Shown: positions 9,407 to 18,164, counted from the stretch's first letter. The stretch is DNA of 64,000 bases from Sphingomonadaceae bacterium (GCA_024236155.1 JACKLA010000005.1:1-64000); one strand, 5' to 3'. Numbers and translations: made by a program. Notes: generated from the letters alone by a model not told the origin.

Positions 9407-10051
9407 GTGCAGGATATTTCGGGTCGCTTTTACCGCTCGACGGCGATAGGGATTGTGGCAGTCGCCACATGCCTGGCTCCGGTCGAAGATGCCCGCGCGC
9501 AGCAAAGCACCGAAGTCTACACTTACGATGTTCTGGGACGGCTGATCGTAGCTGACACATCGGGTGGACAGAATAACGACGAGGTTCATTCGTACTGCTA
9601 TGACGCTGCAGGTAACCGGATCGAGTATGCGGCGACCTCGAATGGTTCAGCATCAGGATGCGTGAATGACGGAACGGGCGCCTCCCCACCGCCCCCTCCG
9701 CCAGCACCTCCACCTCCACCGCCGCCTCCACCGCCCCCTCCGTCCAATAATCCACCCGTGACACAGAATGATTATGCGTCCGGCCCGTGCTTCATGACCA
9801 TGACCGTCAACTTGACCGCCAATGACAGCGATCCGGAAAGCAACTATCCGCTTGCGCTCACTGCGGTTTCTGCGGGAACGGGGTTCGGGGGTGCGAGCAT
9901 CGTTTCGAACAGTTCTGTGAGCGTCGATTTCGGGCCGTCGGGCGATATTTCGGTGGTCACCTATATGGTGGCGGATTCTCTCGGAGCGACCTCGACCGGA
10001 CAGCTCACGATCACGACGTCTTCGTGCGGTGGCGGAGGTTTCGAGCCATGA
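9407..10051 (+). CDS. Exported Rhs-associated protein with one YD repeat and Ig-like domain, 214 aa
   Basis: Starts at a GTG (9407) with GGGGAAGGA 5 nt upstream. Signal peptide of about 32 residues ending ARA. Then a single Rhs/YD pair (YTYDVLGRLIVADTS.. and YCYDAAGNRIEYA), a proline-rich linker of roughly 25 residues, and a C-terminal domain of cadherin/Ig-like character (PPVTQNDYASG...LTANDSDPESN). Overlaps the next gene by ATGA, so the three genes to 14807 form one operon. Probably a secreted or surface partner of the large Rhs protein; the exact role is unknown. Confidence 0.72.
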   Translation: MQDISGRFYRSTAIGIVAVATCLAPVEDARAQQSTEVYTYDVLGRLIVADTSGGQNNDEVHSYCYDAAGNRIEYAATSNGSASGCVNDGTGASPPPPPPAPPPPPPPPPPPPSNNPPVTQNDYASGPCFMTMTVNLTANDSDPESNYPLALTAVSAGTGFGGASIVSNSSVSVDFGPSGDISVVTYMVADSLGATSTGQLTITTSSCGGGGFEP

Positions 10052-10470
10052 CCGAAATCGGCAAAAAGAGCGCTTTGGGCGCGGCGCTGGCGCTGAGCCT
10101 TGTCTCGATTAATAGCCCGAGCGCGACCGCTCAAGCCGCCTCCGATCGCGTTGACCCCGCAGCGGTTCTACCGGGAGGCGCGGTGTGCATGAGCCGGGTC
10201 ATTCGAGACGAAGATCGCTTCTGGATTATCGTTCCCGCCAAGGATGCAAGGACGATGATGGTGAAGGGATTTGTGCCCGGTCACTGCCGCATGGCCTTTG
10301 GTTCACAGGAGCAACGCGAGGCGTGGCGCGACCAAATCTGTCATATCGCCTCGACCTGGCGCGAGGATTTGCAAGACCACTTCGAGAAGACGCGCGGCGA
10401 GCGTCCGGCTGTCCTTTGCGGGATGGCTGAGCTGGCCATCGGTCAGTGGACCAAGGAACGCGCGCGATGA
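10048..10470 (+). CDS. Hypothetical exported protein, 140 aa
   Basis: No recognised family. ATG at 10048 overlaps the previous stop (ATGA), and its own stop overlaps the next start the same way. Signal peptide of about 30 residues (ALGAALALSLVSINSPSATAQA). The mature part has four cysteines, which could form two periplasmic disulfides. Its fixed place between the YD-repeat proteins suggests help in export, folding or anchoring of the large Rhs protein; no direct evidence. Confidence 0.65.
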   Translation: MTEIGKKSALGAALALSLVSINSPSATAQAASDRVDPAAVLPGGAVCMSRVIRDEDRFWIIVPAKDARTMMVKGFVPGHCRMAFGSQEQREAWRDQICHIASTWREDLQDHFEKTRGERPAVLCGMAELAIGQWTKERAR

Positions 10471-13400
10471 TCGCGGTGCGCGGTACGAAACGCGGTTGGT
10501 GCGGTGTTGGCAGACTGATTTCCGTCATCGGCATTGCCGCAGGTCTGGGGGTTGCATCGCCTGCTTTGGCGCAGGAGATCAAGCCTCTCGACGTATATCA
10601 GGACCCGCACGGGATCGATCTGGTCAGCAACAATGTCAGCACCGCCAAGATGCCGACAATGTCGATCCCGGCAGCGCCCGAACTGACCTTTCGTGACCTG
10701 GCCGATTTCATTCCAGTAATCGAGGTCAAGCAGGGGCAGCAGCAGCCGGGTTTCGATCCCGAAGTATACCGGGTGAGCGCAGGCAGCATAGCATCCGACG
10801 CGTTTACCGCCTGCGGCCAGACCACGTGTTATTCGGTGAAGGGCACCGGTTCACAGCTTCAAGTCGATAATTTCGGACCGGGCGCGCAGATCGGCAACTA
10901 CCAGTACACTCAAGGGGGAACGGGTAAGACTATTTGGTTCCAGCTCGAGACCGAGACCTATTCGAGCCAGATACCGCCGCCGGTGCGGAAATACCTCGCA
11001 TACGATATATACAATCCCGGCGGTCGCAACCTGAGCTTCACCTATGACAGCCAGGTCATTTCCGGCATCACCTACCACCGTCCGGCAAAGGTTGTGAGCA
11101 CGGCGGGATACGAACTGCGGTTCACTTATGTCTCGAACAGCGCGAACAGCAATTGGGGCTTTCTCCAGAAAGCCGAAATCGTCGCCTCGACTAATCCGAC
11201 TGTTGTACTCGCCTCCTTGCAGTATAGCGGCAACACGGTGACGGACATCGCCGGTCGCGTGTTCCAGTGCGTCTGCATGCCGGACATCTACGATGACGCC
11301 CCGGCGTGGCAAAAGGGCAGCCGGATGAAGCTGCCGGGCGAGAGCGTCTACGCATTCGACACATCCAGGCAGCAAGGTTCCAACACCCGAACCGTGACTA
11401 GCGACGGCGTGACCTACAATTACGTGTCGGTCCCGGATAACGGCTGGGCGAACACCGTCGATGCGATCCACCAGCTGACCATCACTGGTCCCGATGGTTT
11501 CTACCAGTTCGTCGATGTCACCAACACGCAATCGACCACGGGGGAGTTCGATCCGCCGCGCAGGCGGATCGACTCGATTACCGACTCGCAGGGGCGGACT
11601 ACCAGCTATGAATACACGGGGACCGAACGGCTAAAGAAGATCACCTACCCAGAAGGCAACGCGGTCGAGGTCACCTACAACCAATATGGCAACCTCGTGA
11701 CTCGTCGGTCCAGCGCCAAGCCGGGCAGCGGCCAAACAGACTTGGTCGAGAATGCGGGCTACGCGACGAGCGGAGGTTGCGCATGGGGCTTCACCTGCTT
11801 CCGACCGCTGTGGATCGACGATGCCAAGGGCAACCGGACCGACTTCACCTGGGATGTCGGGCATGGCGGGATGCTGACGCAGCTCGCCCCGGCAGACGAG
11901 CAGGGCAAGCGGCGCAAAGTCAAGAACACGTGGTCGGATTACAATCCGATCAATGGCGAGACTTGCGGCCTGATGGGCGGCGGGCAGTTCGGCGGCGGCA
12001 GTCCGCAATGCGCGCCGCGCTTGCTTAAGGAGGAAATCTGCGAGACTAACGCATCTGGCACCGAGCTGACCTGTGGCACGGCCAACTCGTTCGTGCGCAC
12101 CTTTACCTATTTTGGTGCAACCAGCCTGCCCGCTTCCGAGACCGTTACCGATGGCGCGGGCAACGGCCCGCTTACCACTACCTATACCTACGATGCGGCG
12201 GGGCGGCAGCTATCGGCGGACGGCCCGCTACCGGGTAGCGACGATGCGATCTATGCGCGCTATGATGCTCTCGGGCGCAAGGTCTGGGAGATCGGTCCGA
12301 AAGGCGAAAATGGTCTGCGCCCCGCCACTCGTACGACCTATCGCAATGCGGACGACCAGGTAACCAAAGTCGAGACCGGCACCGTCCCCGGCAACACTAC
12401 GGCGACCAGTCCCCCCAATCCGATTTTCACGCTGATCAGTCAGGCCGACACAACCTACAATTCGCGACGGCTGGCGACCAAAAGTACCGTCAAAGCAGGC
12501 GCAACGACCTATGCCGTCACCCAGACAAGCTACGACAGCCGCAACCGCGAGGATTGCAGCGCACTGCGAATGAACTCGGCCACATGGGGCAGCTTACCTT
12601 CGAGCGCCTGCACGATGGCCGCTACTGGCGCGGACGGACCCGATCGTATCACGAAAAAGCACTACGATACCGAAAGCCGCGTCACCCGCATCCAGCAAGG
12701 CCTTGGCACCTCGCTGGTGCGCGATTACGCGACCTATACCTTCACCCCGAACGGTCAAATGGCGTCGATGACCGATGCGCGCGGTTATAAAGCCTCAATG
12801 CTCTATGACGGGTTCGACCGGCAGACGCACTGGTACTTCCCCCAGCCGAACCAGACCGGAGCGATCAATCCGAACGACTACGAGCAATACACCTACGACG
12901 CCAACGGCAACCGGCTTACGCTGAGGAAGCGAGATGGGACGGTGCTGAGCTTCACCTACGACAAGCTCAACCGCGTAACGAGAAAAACCGTGCCCGAGCG
13001 GGCCGGACTCGACGCGACGCATACGCGCGACGTGTTCTACAAATACGACATACGCGGGCTACAAGTAGATGCTCGTTTCGATAGCCTGACGGGACACGGC
13101 ACCAGCACGCTGTATGATCGATATGGCCGCGTCACCCGCAATACCGATACGATGGATGGGATCACGCGGCAGCTCGATTACCTCTACGACGCGGCTGATA
13201 ACCGTACCCAACTGCGCTTCCCCGATTCTATGAATATCAATTACACCTACACATCGGGCGGCCAGTTCGATCAGGTCAGAGACCACGCCAATGTCACGAT
13301 TGCCGATTATAACTACAACACTCGTGGCGAACTGTCGCAGATCAATCGCGACTCCACCGCACCCGATCAGGACTGGACCTACGACCCGATCGGTCGGCTG

Positions 13401-14807
13401 GCTTCGACCGGCTGGATTAATGCAGGGGCCAATAGCGTCACTTGGTCCTTCACTCGAAATCCGGCAAGTCAAATCAAGTCCGAAACGCAGACTAATGACG
13501 CATACAGTTGGAACGGGCACGTCAATACGACGCGCAACTACGTCACCAACGGTCTTAATCAATACACCACGATAGCAGGGCAAGGCTATTGCTACGACAA
13601 GAACGGCAACCTCACGCTCGATGGCACGCATGTCTATCTCTACGATGTGGAGAACCGGCTGGTGGAAATGCGGGCCAAGGTGAACACCAATTGTACCAGC
13701 CTTGCCTATACCGGTCAGTTGAAAGCTAAGCTGCGCTACGATCCGCTCGGCCGACTGCACGAGGTCGAGGGTTATGTTTCCGGCGTCAGTCAGGGCGTGC
13801 AGCGGCTCCTCTATGATGGTGACGCGTTGGTGGCAGAATACAACGGATCGGGGACGATGCTGAAGCGTTATGGCCACGGACCCGCCGCAAGCGCGGACGA
13901 TCCGATCGTCGAGTATACGGGAGCGAGCGTCGCTGCGTCGGCGCGCCGCAATCTCTACGCCGATGCGCGCGGTTCGATCGTGCTTTCCGCTACAAGCACC
14001 GGCGGAAGTGTGCAGGTCAATACCTACGACGAATACGGTATTCCTGGCTCGACCAACACTGGACGTTTTCAGTATACCGGCCAGGTGTGGCTGCCCGAAT
14101 TGGGCATGAGCTATTACAAGGCGCGCATGTACTCGCCGCTCTTGGGTCGGTTCATGCAGACCGACCCCATCGGGTATGATGATAACGTCAATCTCTACGT
14201 TTATGCACGCAACGATCCAATAAATGCGTTGGATCCTACAGGGCAAGATTCATATTACATAAGTAGGCCGTTAGGGGGTGATGATCGATCTCCATATGAT
14301 CATGCGTTCATCGGAGTTCGCGAGAAGGACGGTAAGATAACAATTTTCTCATACGAGCCGATTGGAGAATATTTGAAGCCATCTGATAAAAATACAGAAG
14401 GCGATACTACGTACAACACAGACCTTCAATACTTTGAAGATTTTCTAGAAGATCCTTCTAGTGTGCCGGGGAACCGCATAGACGCACCGGATAGTGTAGT
14501 TCTGGCGGTCGGAGAAGCCTATGATAGAGCTCTAACCCGTAATAATGTCGATTATGACTATGTACCGTATTGGGATCCCAAGAGCTGTAATAGCAACTGC
14601 GCCGCTGGCATTATTGCAGACGAATCACGCGAGATGGCTGGCAGGCAAGGCTCGCATCCTGCTCCCAGAGGCGCGCAAAGAGCTCCCGGCCGCGACCAGC
14701 GCTCACGATTGGATCGTTACGTTTTGACACCGATTGAAAAAAGTAGAGCTAGGCACGTCACCCGCTCTCTTGGCACAAGATTAAAAAAGAGGGAAACGGA
14801 TGATTAG
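10467..14807 (+). CDS. Rhs/YD-repeat polymorphic toxin-like protein, 1446 aa
   Basis: ATG at 10467 (MIAVRGTKRG) overlaps the previous stop. Signal peptide ending ALAQ. Residues roughly 200-1220 contain many YD repeats (YTYDANGN, YDKLNRV, YDPIGRL, YDVENRL), which form the cocoon shell of Rhs proteins. The core ends with the canonical motif TDPIGYDDNVNLYVYARNDP and DPTGQD (residues 1232-1261). After it the sequence becomes visibly more AT-rich and encodes a 185-residue tip with no YD repeats: YDHAFIGV (His1279) and KSCNSNCAAG (Cys1374, Cys1378) suggest a permuted papain-like (NlpC/LRAT-type) hydrolase. Toxicity and target are inference. No T6SS PAAR or VgrG gene is nearby, and the signal peptide argues for Sec export. 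Confidence 0.85.
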   Translation: MIAVRGTKRGWCGVGRLISVIGIAAGLGVASPALAQEIKPLDVYQDPHGIDLVSNNVSTAKMPTMSIPAAPELTFRDLADFIPVIEVKQGQQQPGFDPEVYRVSAGSIASDAFTACGQTTCYSVKGTGSQLQVDNFGPGAQIGNYQYTQGGTGKTIWFQLETETYSSQIPPPVRKYLAYDIYNPGGRNLSFTYDSQVISGITYHRPAKVVSTAGYELRFTYVSNSANSNWGFLQKAEIVASTNPTVVLASLQYSGNTVTDIAGRVFQCVCMPDIYDDAPAWQKGSRMKLPGESVYAFDTSRQQGSNTRTVTSDGVTYNYVSVPDNGWANTVDAIHQLTITGPDGFYQFVDVTNTQSTTGEFDPPRRRIDSITDSQGRTTSYEYTGTERLKKITYPEGNAVEVTYNQYGNLVTRRSSAKPGSGQTDLVENAGYATSGGCAWGFTCFRPLWIDDAKGNRTDFTWDVGHGGMLTQLAPADEQGKRRKVKNTWSDYNPINGETCGLMGGGQFGGGSPQCAPRLLKEEICETNASGTELTCGTANSFVRTFTYFGATSLPASETVTDGAGNGPLTTTYTYDAAGRQLSADGPLPGSDDAIYARYDALGRKVWEIGPKGENGLRPATRTTYRNADDQVTKVETGTVPGNTTATSPPNPIFTLISQADTTYNSRRLATKSTVKAGATTYAVTQTSYDSRNREDCSALRMNSATWGSLPSSACTMAATGADGPDRITKKHYDTESRVTRIQQGLGTSLVRDYATYTFTPNGQMASMTDARGYKASMLYDGFDRQTHWYFPQPNQTGAINPNDYEQYTYDANGNRLTLRKRDGTVLSFTYDKLNRVTRKTVPERAGLDATHTRDVFYKYDIRGLQVDARFDSLTGHGTSTLYDRYGRVTRNTDTMDGITRQLDYLYDAADNRTQLRFPDSMNINYTYTSGGQFDQVRDHANVTIADYNYNTRGELSQINRDSTAPDQDWTYDPIGRLASTGWINAGANSVTWSFTRNPASQIKSETQTNDAYSWNGHVNTTRNYVTNGLNQYTTIAGQGYCYDKNGNLTLDGTHVYLYDVENRLVEMRAKVNTNCTSLAYTGQLKAKLRYDPLGRLHEVEGYVSGVSQGVQRLLYDGDALVAEYNGSGTMLKRYGHGPAASADDPIVEYTGASVAASARRNLYADARGSIVLSATSTGGSVQVNTYDEYGIPGSTNTGRFQYTGQVWLPELGMSYYKARMYSPLLGRFMQTDPIGYDDNVNLYVYARNDPINALDPTGQDSYYISRPLGGDDRSPYDHAFIGVREKDGKITIFSYEPIGEYLKPSDKNTEGDTTYNTDLQYFEDFLEDPSSVPGNRIDAPDSVVLAVGEAYDRALTRNNVDYDYVPYWDPKSCNSNCAAGIIADESREMAGRQGSHPAPRGAQRAPGRDQRSRLDRYVLTPIEKSRARHVTRSLGTRLKKRETDD

Positions 14808-14849
14808 CCCGGACGTGTTATTCATAGAAACAAATAAAGGACAAAATTG

Positions 14850-15146
14850 ATGTCATCGAGTATCAAAGCCAACTATTTGTTGTTATCCGCTTTGCTACTG
14901 AATGCCTGCACGAATACGTATGAAAGATTCTCAGGTAAGGATGTCCGAGAGGTTGTTCGGACCTTAGACGATGACCAACATATGATTGTTTGGCCCCGCG
15001 ACGAGGATAAAATTTACAGCAACTGCACAACCATTGATTATGTGACAATACTCCCAAAAGACAATCCAAACCATTCAATAGTGGTTCGGACCGATGGAAA
15101 TTGTAAAGTATTAAGTGTTAAAGAAGAAGAGAGAAAAGGACTTTGA
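14850..15146 (+). CDS. Small lipoprotein, candidate immunity protein of the Rhs tip, 98 aa
   Basis: ATG at 14850 with AAAGGA 8 nt upstream; 42 nt after the Rhs stop. N terminus MSSSIKANYLLLSALLLNAC fits a lipoprotein signal peptide with Cys20 as the lipidated residue (lipobox LNAC, slightly unusual). The remaining about 78 residues are charged with two further cysteines. It is AT-rich like the Rhs tip and unlike the Rhs core, so tip and lipoprotein were probably acquired together. A periplasmic immunity protein is the natural reading of this place and composition, but no family is recognised. Confidence 0.6.
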   Translation: MSSSIKANYLLLSALLLNACTNTYERFSGKDVREVVRTLDDDQHMIVWPRDEDKIYSNCTTIDYVTILPKDNPNHSIVVRTDGNCKVLSVKEEERKGL

Positions 15147-15215
15147 AAATTTAGCAAGCCAATCGTAACTTGTGGCAAGTTCGTAAAATATTGAACCAAA
15201 TTCACCACTCGTATT

Positions 15216-16457
15216 TCACCTAATGAGTGGTAGCGCAGAAGCGCCGCGCTGTTTGGATGTGGCCCCAATCAAGCTCTGGACCGCATCTCCAACCTGCTGC
15301 ACCGCTTCCAACAAATGACCATCATCCAAGTGAGCATACCGGACCGTTGTCTGCACGTTGGCATGGCCGAGCAGACGCCCGATCATCGGCAGAGTTTCCT
15401 TGTTCATCGCAGCGTGGCTGGCAAAGGTATGGCGTAGATCGTGGATGCGAACGCCGGATAGTCCCGCATCGTCCCTGACCCTGCGCCAGAAGCCATTCAC
15501 GCACCGCAGCGGCTTGCCGTAGCTGTAGTTCCAGAACGGGTATGGAATCCTTTCGAAGCGCGGAAGCGCGGCAATCACTTCGCGGGCTGCCGAGCCGAGC
15601 CAAACGGTTCGTGGGCCGGTCTTGCTATCACGCAAGTGCAGACGATTGCCCTTGATATCGGTCCATTCGAGCGTGAGAATTTCGCTCTTCCGGCAACCTG
15701 TCAGCAGCAAGAGCGTGATGGCTGCACCCGCACACTGCTTGGTGCGATCCTCCGAAGCACGAAGCTTCGCAAGCTCGGCTCCCAAGCGGGCGAGTTCGTC
15801 GTTCGTAAGGAAGCGCTCACACTGGCGCTTGCGGTTGGGCCGGACAGACCGGCACGGGTTAGTGTTTTCGAGCCGGTAGCCCCATTCCTCTGCCTTGTTC
15901 AGCATGTGCTTGAGGATTTCGAAGGTCCGGTTCGATGCTCCCGGCCCGGTCCGATTGTTGAGGTCCGCAAACCAGTCCGTGACGTGGCCCTCGTTCAGCT
16001 CGTCGATGTAGACGCCTGCAAAGGCGTCATCGAGATAGCGGCGGCGATAGCCGGTGTGTGTTTCCAGGGTCGATGCTTTCCAGCGTGGTGCCCAGCGATC
16101 CCAATACTCGGTCACGAAGTCGGCGAAGCTTGGCGCGGATCGAATTCGCTGCCGCTCGGTTGCCGGATCGCGACCAACCTGCGCGTAGGCAATGACGCGG
16201 CGTGCGACCATCTGGGCCTGATAACGAGTAAGGACCGAAGCGGGACCAATTGTGACCGTGCGCATACGTCCAGCCATACGAGTCTGCACGATGTAGACGT
16301 TTCGACCGCTCGGGTAATGCCGGATCCCAAAGCCGTGCTCGACCCCGAGCCAGGTCGTGGTCCGCGCCTTGCCCTTGGGAACGAGCTTGAAGTTGACCGT
16401 TGCCCCGACCTCGGCAAGCGCCTCCTCGACGATCCGCTTGAGACTGGCGGCGGTCAT
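15216..16457 (-). CDS. Tyrosine recombinase/integrase 1 of a tandem pair, 413 aa
   Basis: Site-specific DNA recombinase. The core-binding SAM-like domain spans about 110-205 and the catalytic domain about 215-390, with Arg256 (TGCRKSEI), His339 and Arg342 (HDLRHTFAS), His365 (LLGHANVQTT) and nucleophile Tyr374 (RYAHL), so it should be active. The N-terminal arm-binding region is about 110 residues. Its start overlaps the stop of the second integrase by ATGA. Two overlapping integrases suggest that they act as a pair; the attachment site used is not evident. Confidence 0.92.
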   Translation of the reverse strand: MTAASLKRIVEEALAEVGATVNFKLVPKGKARTTTWLGVEHGFGIRHYPSGRNVYIVQTRMAGRMRTVTIGPASVLTRYQAQMVARRVIAYAQVGRDPATERQRIRSAPSFADFVTEYWDRWAPRWKASTLETHTGYRRRYLDDAFAGVYIDELNEGHVTDWFADLNNRTGPGASNRTFEILKHMLNKAEEWGYRLENTNPCRSVRPNRKRQCERFLTNDELARLGAELAKLRASEDRTKQCAGAAITLLLLTGCRKSEILTLEWTDIKGNRLHLRDSKTGPRTVWLGSAAREVIAALPRFERIPYPFWNYSYGKPLRCVNGFWRRVRDDAGLSGVRIHDLRHTFASHAAMNKETLPMIGRLLGHANVQTTVRYAHLDDGHLLEAVQQVGDAVQSLIGATSKQRGASALPLIR

Positions 16458-17626
16458 GGCCTGAGGCCAATCGCTTGCGCCAGCGAACCCGATACCCGCT
16501 CGGCGGCTTCGCCGATCACGTCATCGGACAGATGGGCATATTTGGCGGTCGTCTCGACCAGCTTGTGGCCCAGCAACTTACCGATGGTCGATAGCGGTAC
16601 GTTGTCCATGATCGCGGTTGATGCGAAGCTGTGGCGCAGATCGTGGATGCGAACGTCAGGCAGAGCGCATCGCCGCCGGAAACTGAACCACCACGTCTCG
16701 AAATTGACCGGGCGCTTGCCGGTCTGGTTCGGAAACACCAGCTCGCTGTCTTCGCGCCGCTCGATCCGGGCGAGGAAATCCTGCGCCTGCGTGTTGAGCC
16801 AAATCACCTTAGGACCGGTCTTGCTGTCTGGCAGCAGCAATCGGGGCGGTTTCACCCAGCCCCAGCGGAGATTTGTAATCTCGCCCACGCGCGCGCCGGT
16901 GAACAAAATCAGGCGAGCAATGGCGACTTGTGCAGGCTTATCGGCCTCGACCTCGCGCAAGGCGGCTCCGATCCTGCGATACTCGGCTGGCGTCAGATAG
17001 CGCTCCATGTTCGGTCGCTTGTATCGCGGCATCCCTCGGCAGGGGTTCGAACCTGGCCGACGCATCTTGAGCGCTTCGGCATATTTGAACAGCGCGGACA
17101 GCACGGGCACGGCGCGGTTGAACTTCACCTCGCCCTCTCCCGCGCATCCATCGCGCCAGCGGTGGATGTCTGGCGGAAGGATGTCCGCCACCCGCACATC
17201 GCCAAAGACGGGCTTGAGGGTGAGACGCCAAGCATTCCAGTTTCGCAATGTCGTCGATGGTTTCCAGACGCGCGAGAGATCATCCCAATAGGCCTCGACG
17301 AAATCGGTCATCGTCAGTGTGGCCGTGATCACGGCGCTTTTTGGCAATCCATCGAGCGCGGCTTCGGCGAGGATGCGGCGAGCTTGCGCCCTCGCCAGCC
17401 CCGCTTCAAGCTCGTCGGTGCGGCCAAGGGTGATGCGGCGATGCTTGCCACGATGGCGCAAGCGAACGAACCAGAAGTAATTCCCGCTCGGCCTTACGCG
17501 CAGCCCGAAACCCGCAAGCTCGGTGTCCCAGATGCAGTATTCGCGTTCGCGCAGCGGCAGTTTGCGGCGGGCAAAATTGCCATCGAGAAGTGCTCTGCGC
17601 GCAGACCTTCGGCGTTTGGGGACCAT
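16454..17626 (-). CDS. Tyrosine recombinase/integrase 2 of a tandem pair, 390 aa
   Basis: First gene of the two-integrase operon. I use the ATG at 17626 (MVPKRRRSAR), preceded by GAGGGCG, rather than the longer frame from 17767. The N-terminal part (GLRVRPSGNYFWFVRLR, KHRRITLGR) is the integrase arm-binding fold; the catalytic domain has Arg246 (TGARVGEI), HDLRHSFAS, LLGHKLVETT and Tyr in KYAHL. The two proteins share the same layout but are clearly diverged, so they are paralogues and not a recent duplication. The 18-bp GGGGACCA repeat copy 2 overlaps the start codon, where it could serve as a binding site. Confidence 0.92.
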   Translation of the reverse strand: MVPKRRRSARRALLDGNFARRKLPLREREYCIWDTELAGFGLRVRPSGNYFWFVRLRHRGKHRRITLGRTDELEAGLARAQARRILAEAALDGLPKSAVITATLTMTDFVEAYWDDLSRVWKPSTTLRNWNAWRLTLKPVFGDVRVADILPPDIHRWRDGCAGEGEVKFNRAVPVLSALFKYAEALKMRRPGSNPCRGMPRYKRPNMERYLTPAEYRRIGAALREVEADKPAQVAIARLILFTGARVGEITNLRWGWVKPPRLLLPDSKTGPKVIWLNTQAQDFLARIERREDSELVFPNQTGKRPVNFETWWFSFRRRCALPDVRIHDLRHSFASTAIMDNVPLSTIGKLLGHKLVETTAKYAHLSDDVIGEAAERVSGSLAQAIGLRP

Positions 17627-17635
17627 ATGGCATTC
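17618..17635. repeat. GGGGACCA-type 18-bp repeat, copy 2
   Basis: GGGGACCATATGGCATTC, 15 of 18 bases identical to copy 1. It covers the start codon of integrase 2 (ATG read on the minus strand at 17626). Confidence 0.4.
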
Positions 17636-17773
17636 GCCCTCATGCAAACTGCCTCCAGAACCCTTGGAATTACTGTTATTTGCGGGGACCGGGCGGCATT
17701 CAACAGCGCCCTCTCTGCCGAGCACTTCGAGCGTTTCACGCACTGATTTTATTGCACTTTTTCCCAAAACACA

Positions 17774-17797
17774 GCAGTGCTACTGCGTACGGTGTGC
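17774..17797 (+). other. Putative nic site, copy 2
   Basis: TGCGTACGGTGT (17784-17795) followed by GC is identical to copy 1, with the similar continuation CTGTCAAG. A hairpin GCAGT-GCT-ACTGC (17774-17786) sits directly 5', as in copy 1, although its bases differ between the copies (GCAGC/GCTGC there), so the pairing is kept while the sequence varies. Confidence 0.45.
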
Positions 17798-18025
17798 CTG
17801 TCAAGTTCCAATGTGCGTGGAGGATTCCAGCTCGCCGTGAGTTCCGTTCAATGGGTTGAATTTGCGCCCTTATTCTCGGAGCGAGAGCAATTGGGTTTCT
17901 ACCGGCCAAGGCGGGATTTTGGGCAAAAAGCCTCTGGGATACCAACTGGCCTTAATTGAGCGAAAATCCCTCTCGGCGGTCCATTGCTCAAGCGGGCCAA
18001 TTGCCTGGTTGTTTGAGCGGATCAT

Positions 18026-18043
18026 GGGGACCAGATAGCCATC
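18026..18043. repeat. GGGGACCA-type 18-bp repeat, copy 3
   Basis: GGGGACCAGATAGCCATC, 16 of 18 bases identical to copy 1; the flanking AT before GGGG is also shared. Confidence 0.5.
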
Positions 18044-18127
18044 ATCAAGCCGTCCCGAGATCGACGGAAGTTGAGCTACGCGTCAAGCAAGGATCGCCTT
18101 TTCCGGAACCCTGCGAACAAGAGAAAA

Positions 18128-18153
18128 GGCAGGAACCGTTCCCGGTCCCTGCC
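18128..18153 (-). terminator. Rho-independent terminator of the 73-aa gene
   Basis: Read on the minus strand: stem GGCAGGGACCG / CGGTTCCTGCC (one mismatch), 4-nt loop, then TTTTCTC. It lies 12 nt after the stop at 18165. Confidence 0.75.
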
Positions 18154-18164
18154 CTGATCGTCGG

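Larger units (their letters stand above)
17627..18127. other. Gene-free region upstream of the integrase pair
   Basis: About 500 bp without a supported gene. It holds the second nic-like sequence (17774-17797) and copy 3 of the GGGGACCA repeat (18026-18043). The layout nic-like then GGGGACCA repeat, in the same orientation, matches the region at 8785-9000. Confidence 0.5.

Noticed and set aside
9690..9760. CCACCACCTCC-type run as a microsatellite or CRISPR-like repeat
   Set aside because: It is the in-frame coding sequence of the polyproline linker; no spacer pattern anywhere in the window suggests a CRISPR array.
13059..14246. 395-residue minus-strand frame opposite the Rhs gene
   Set aside because: Antisense to repeat-rich Rhs coding sequence; the strand with YD motifs and codon pattern is the plus strand.
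15636..17000. 454-residue plus-strand frame opposite the integrases
   Set aside because: Antisense shadow crossing both recognised integrase genes.
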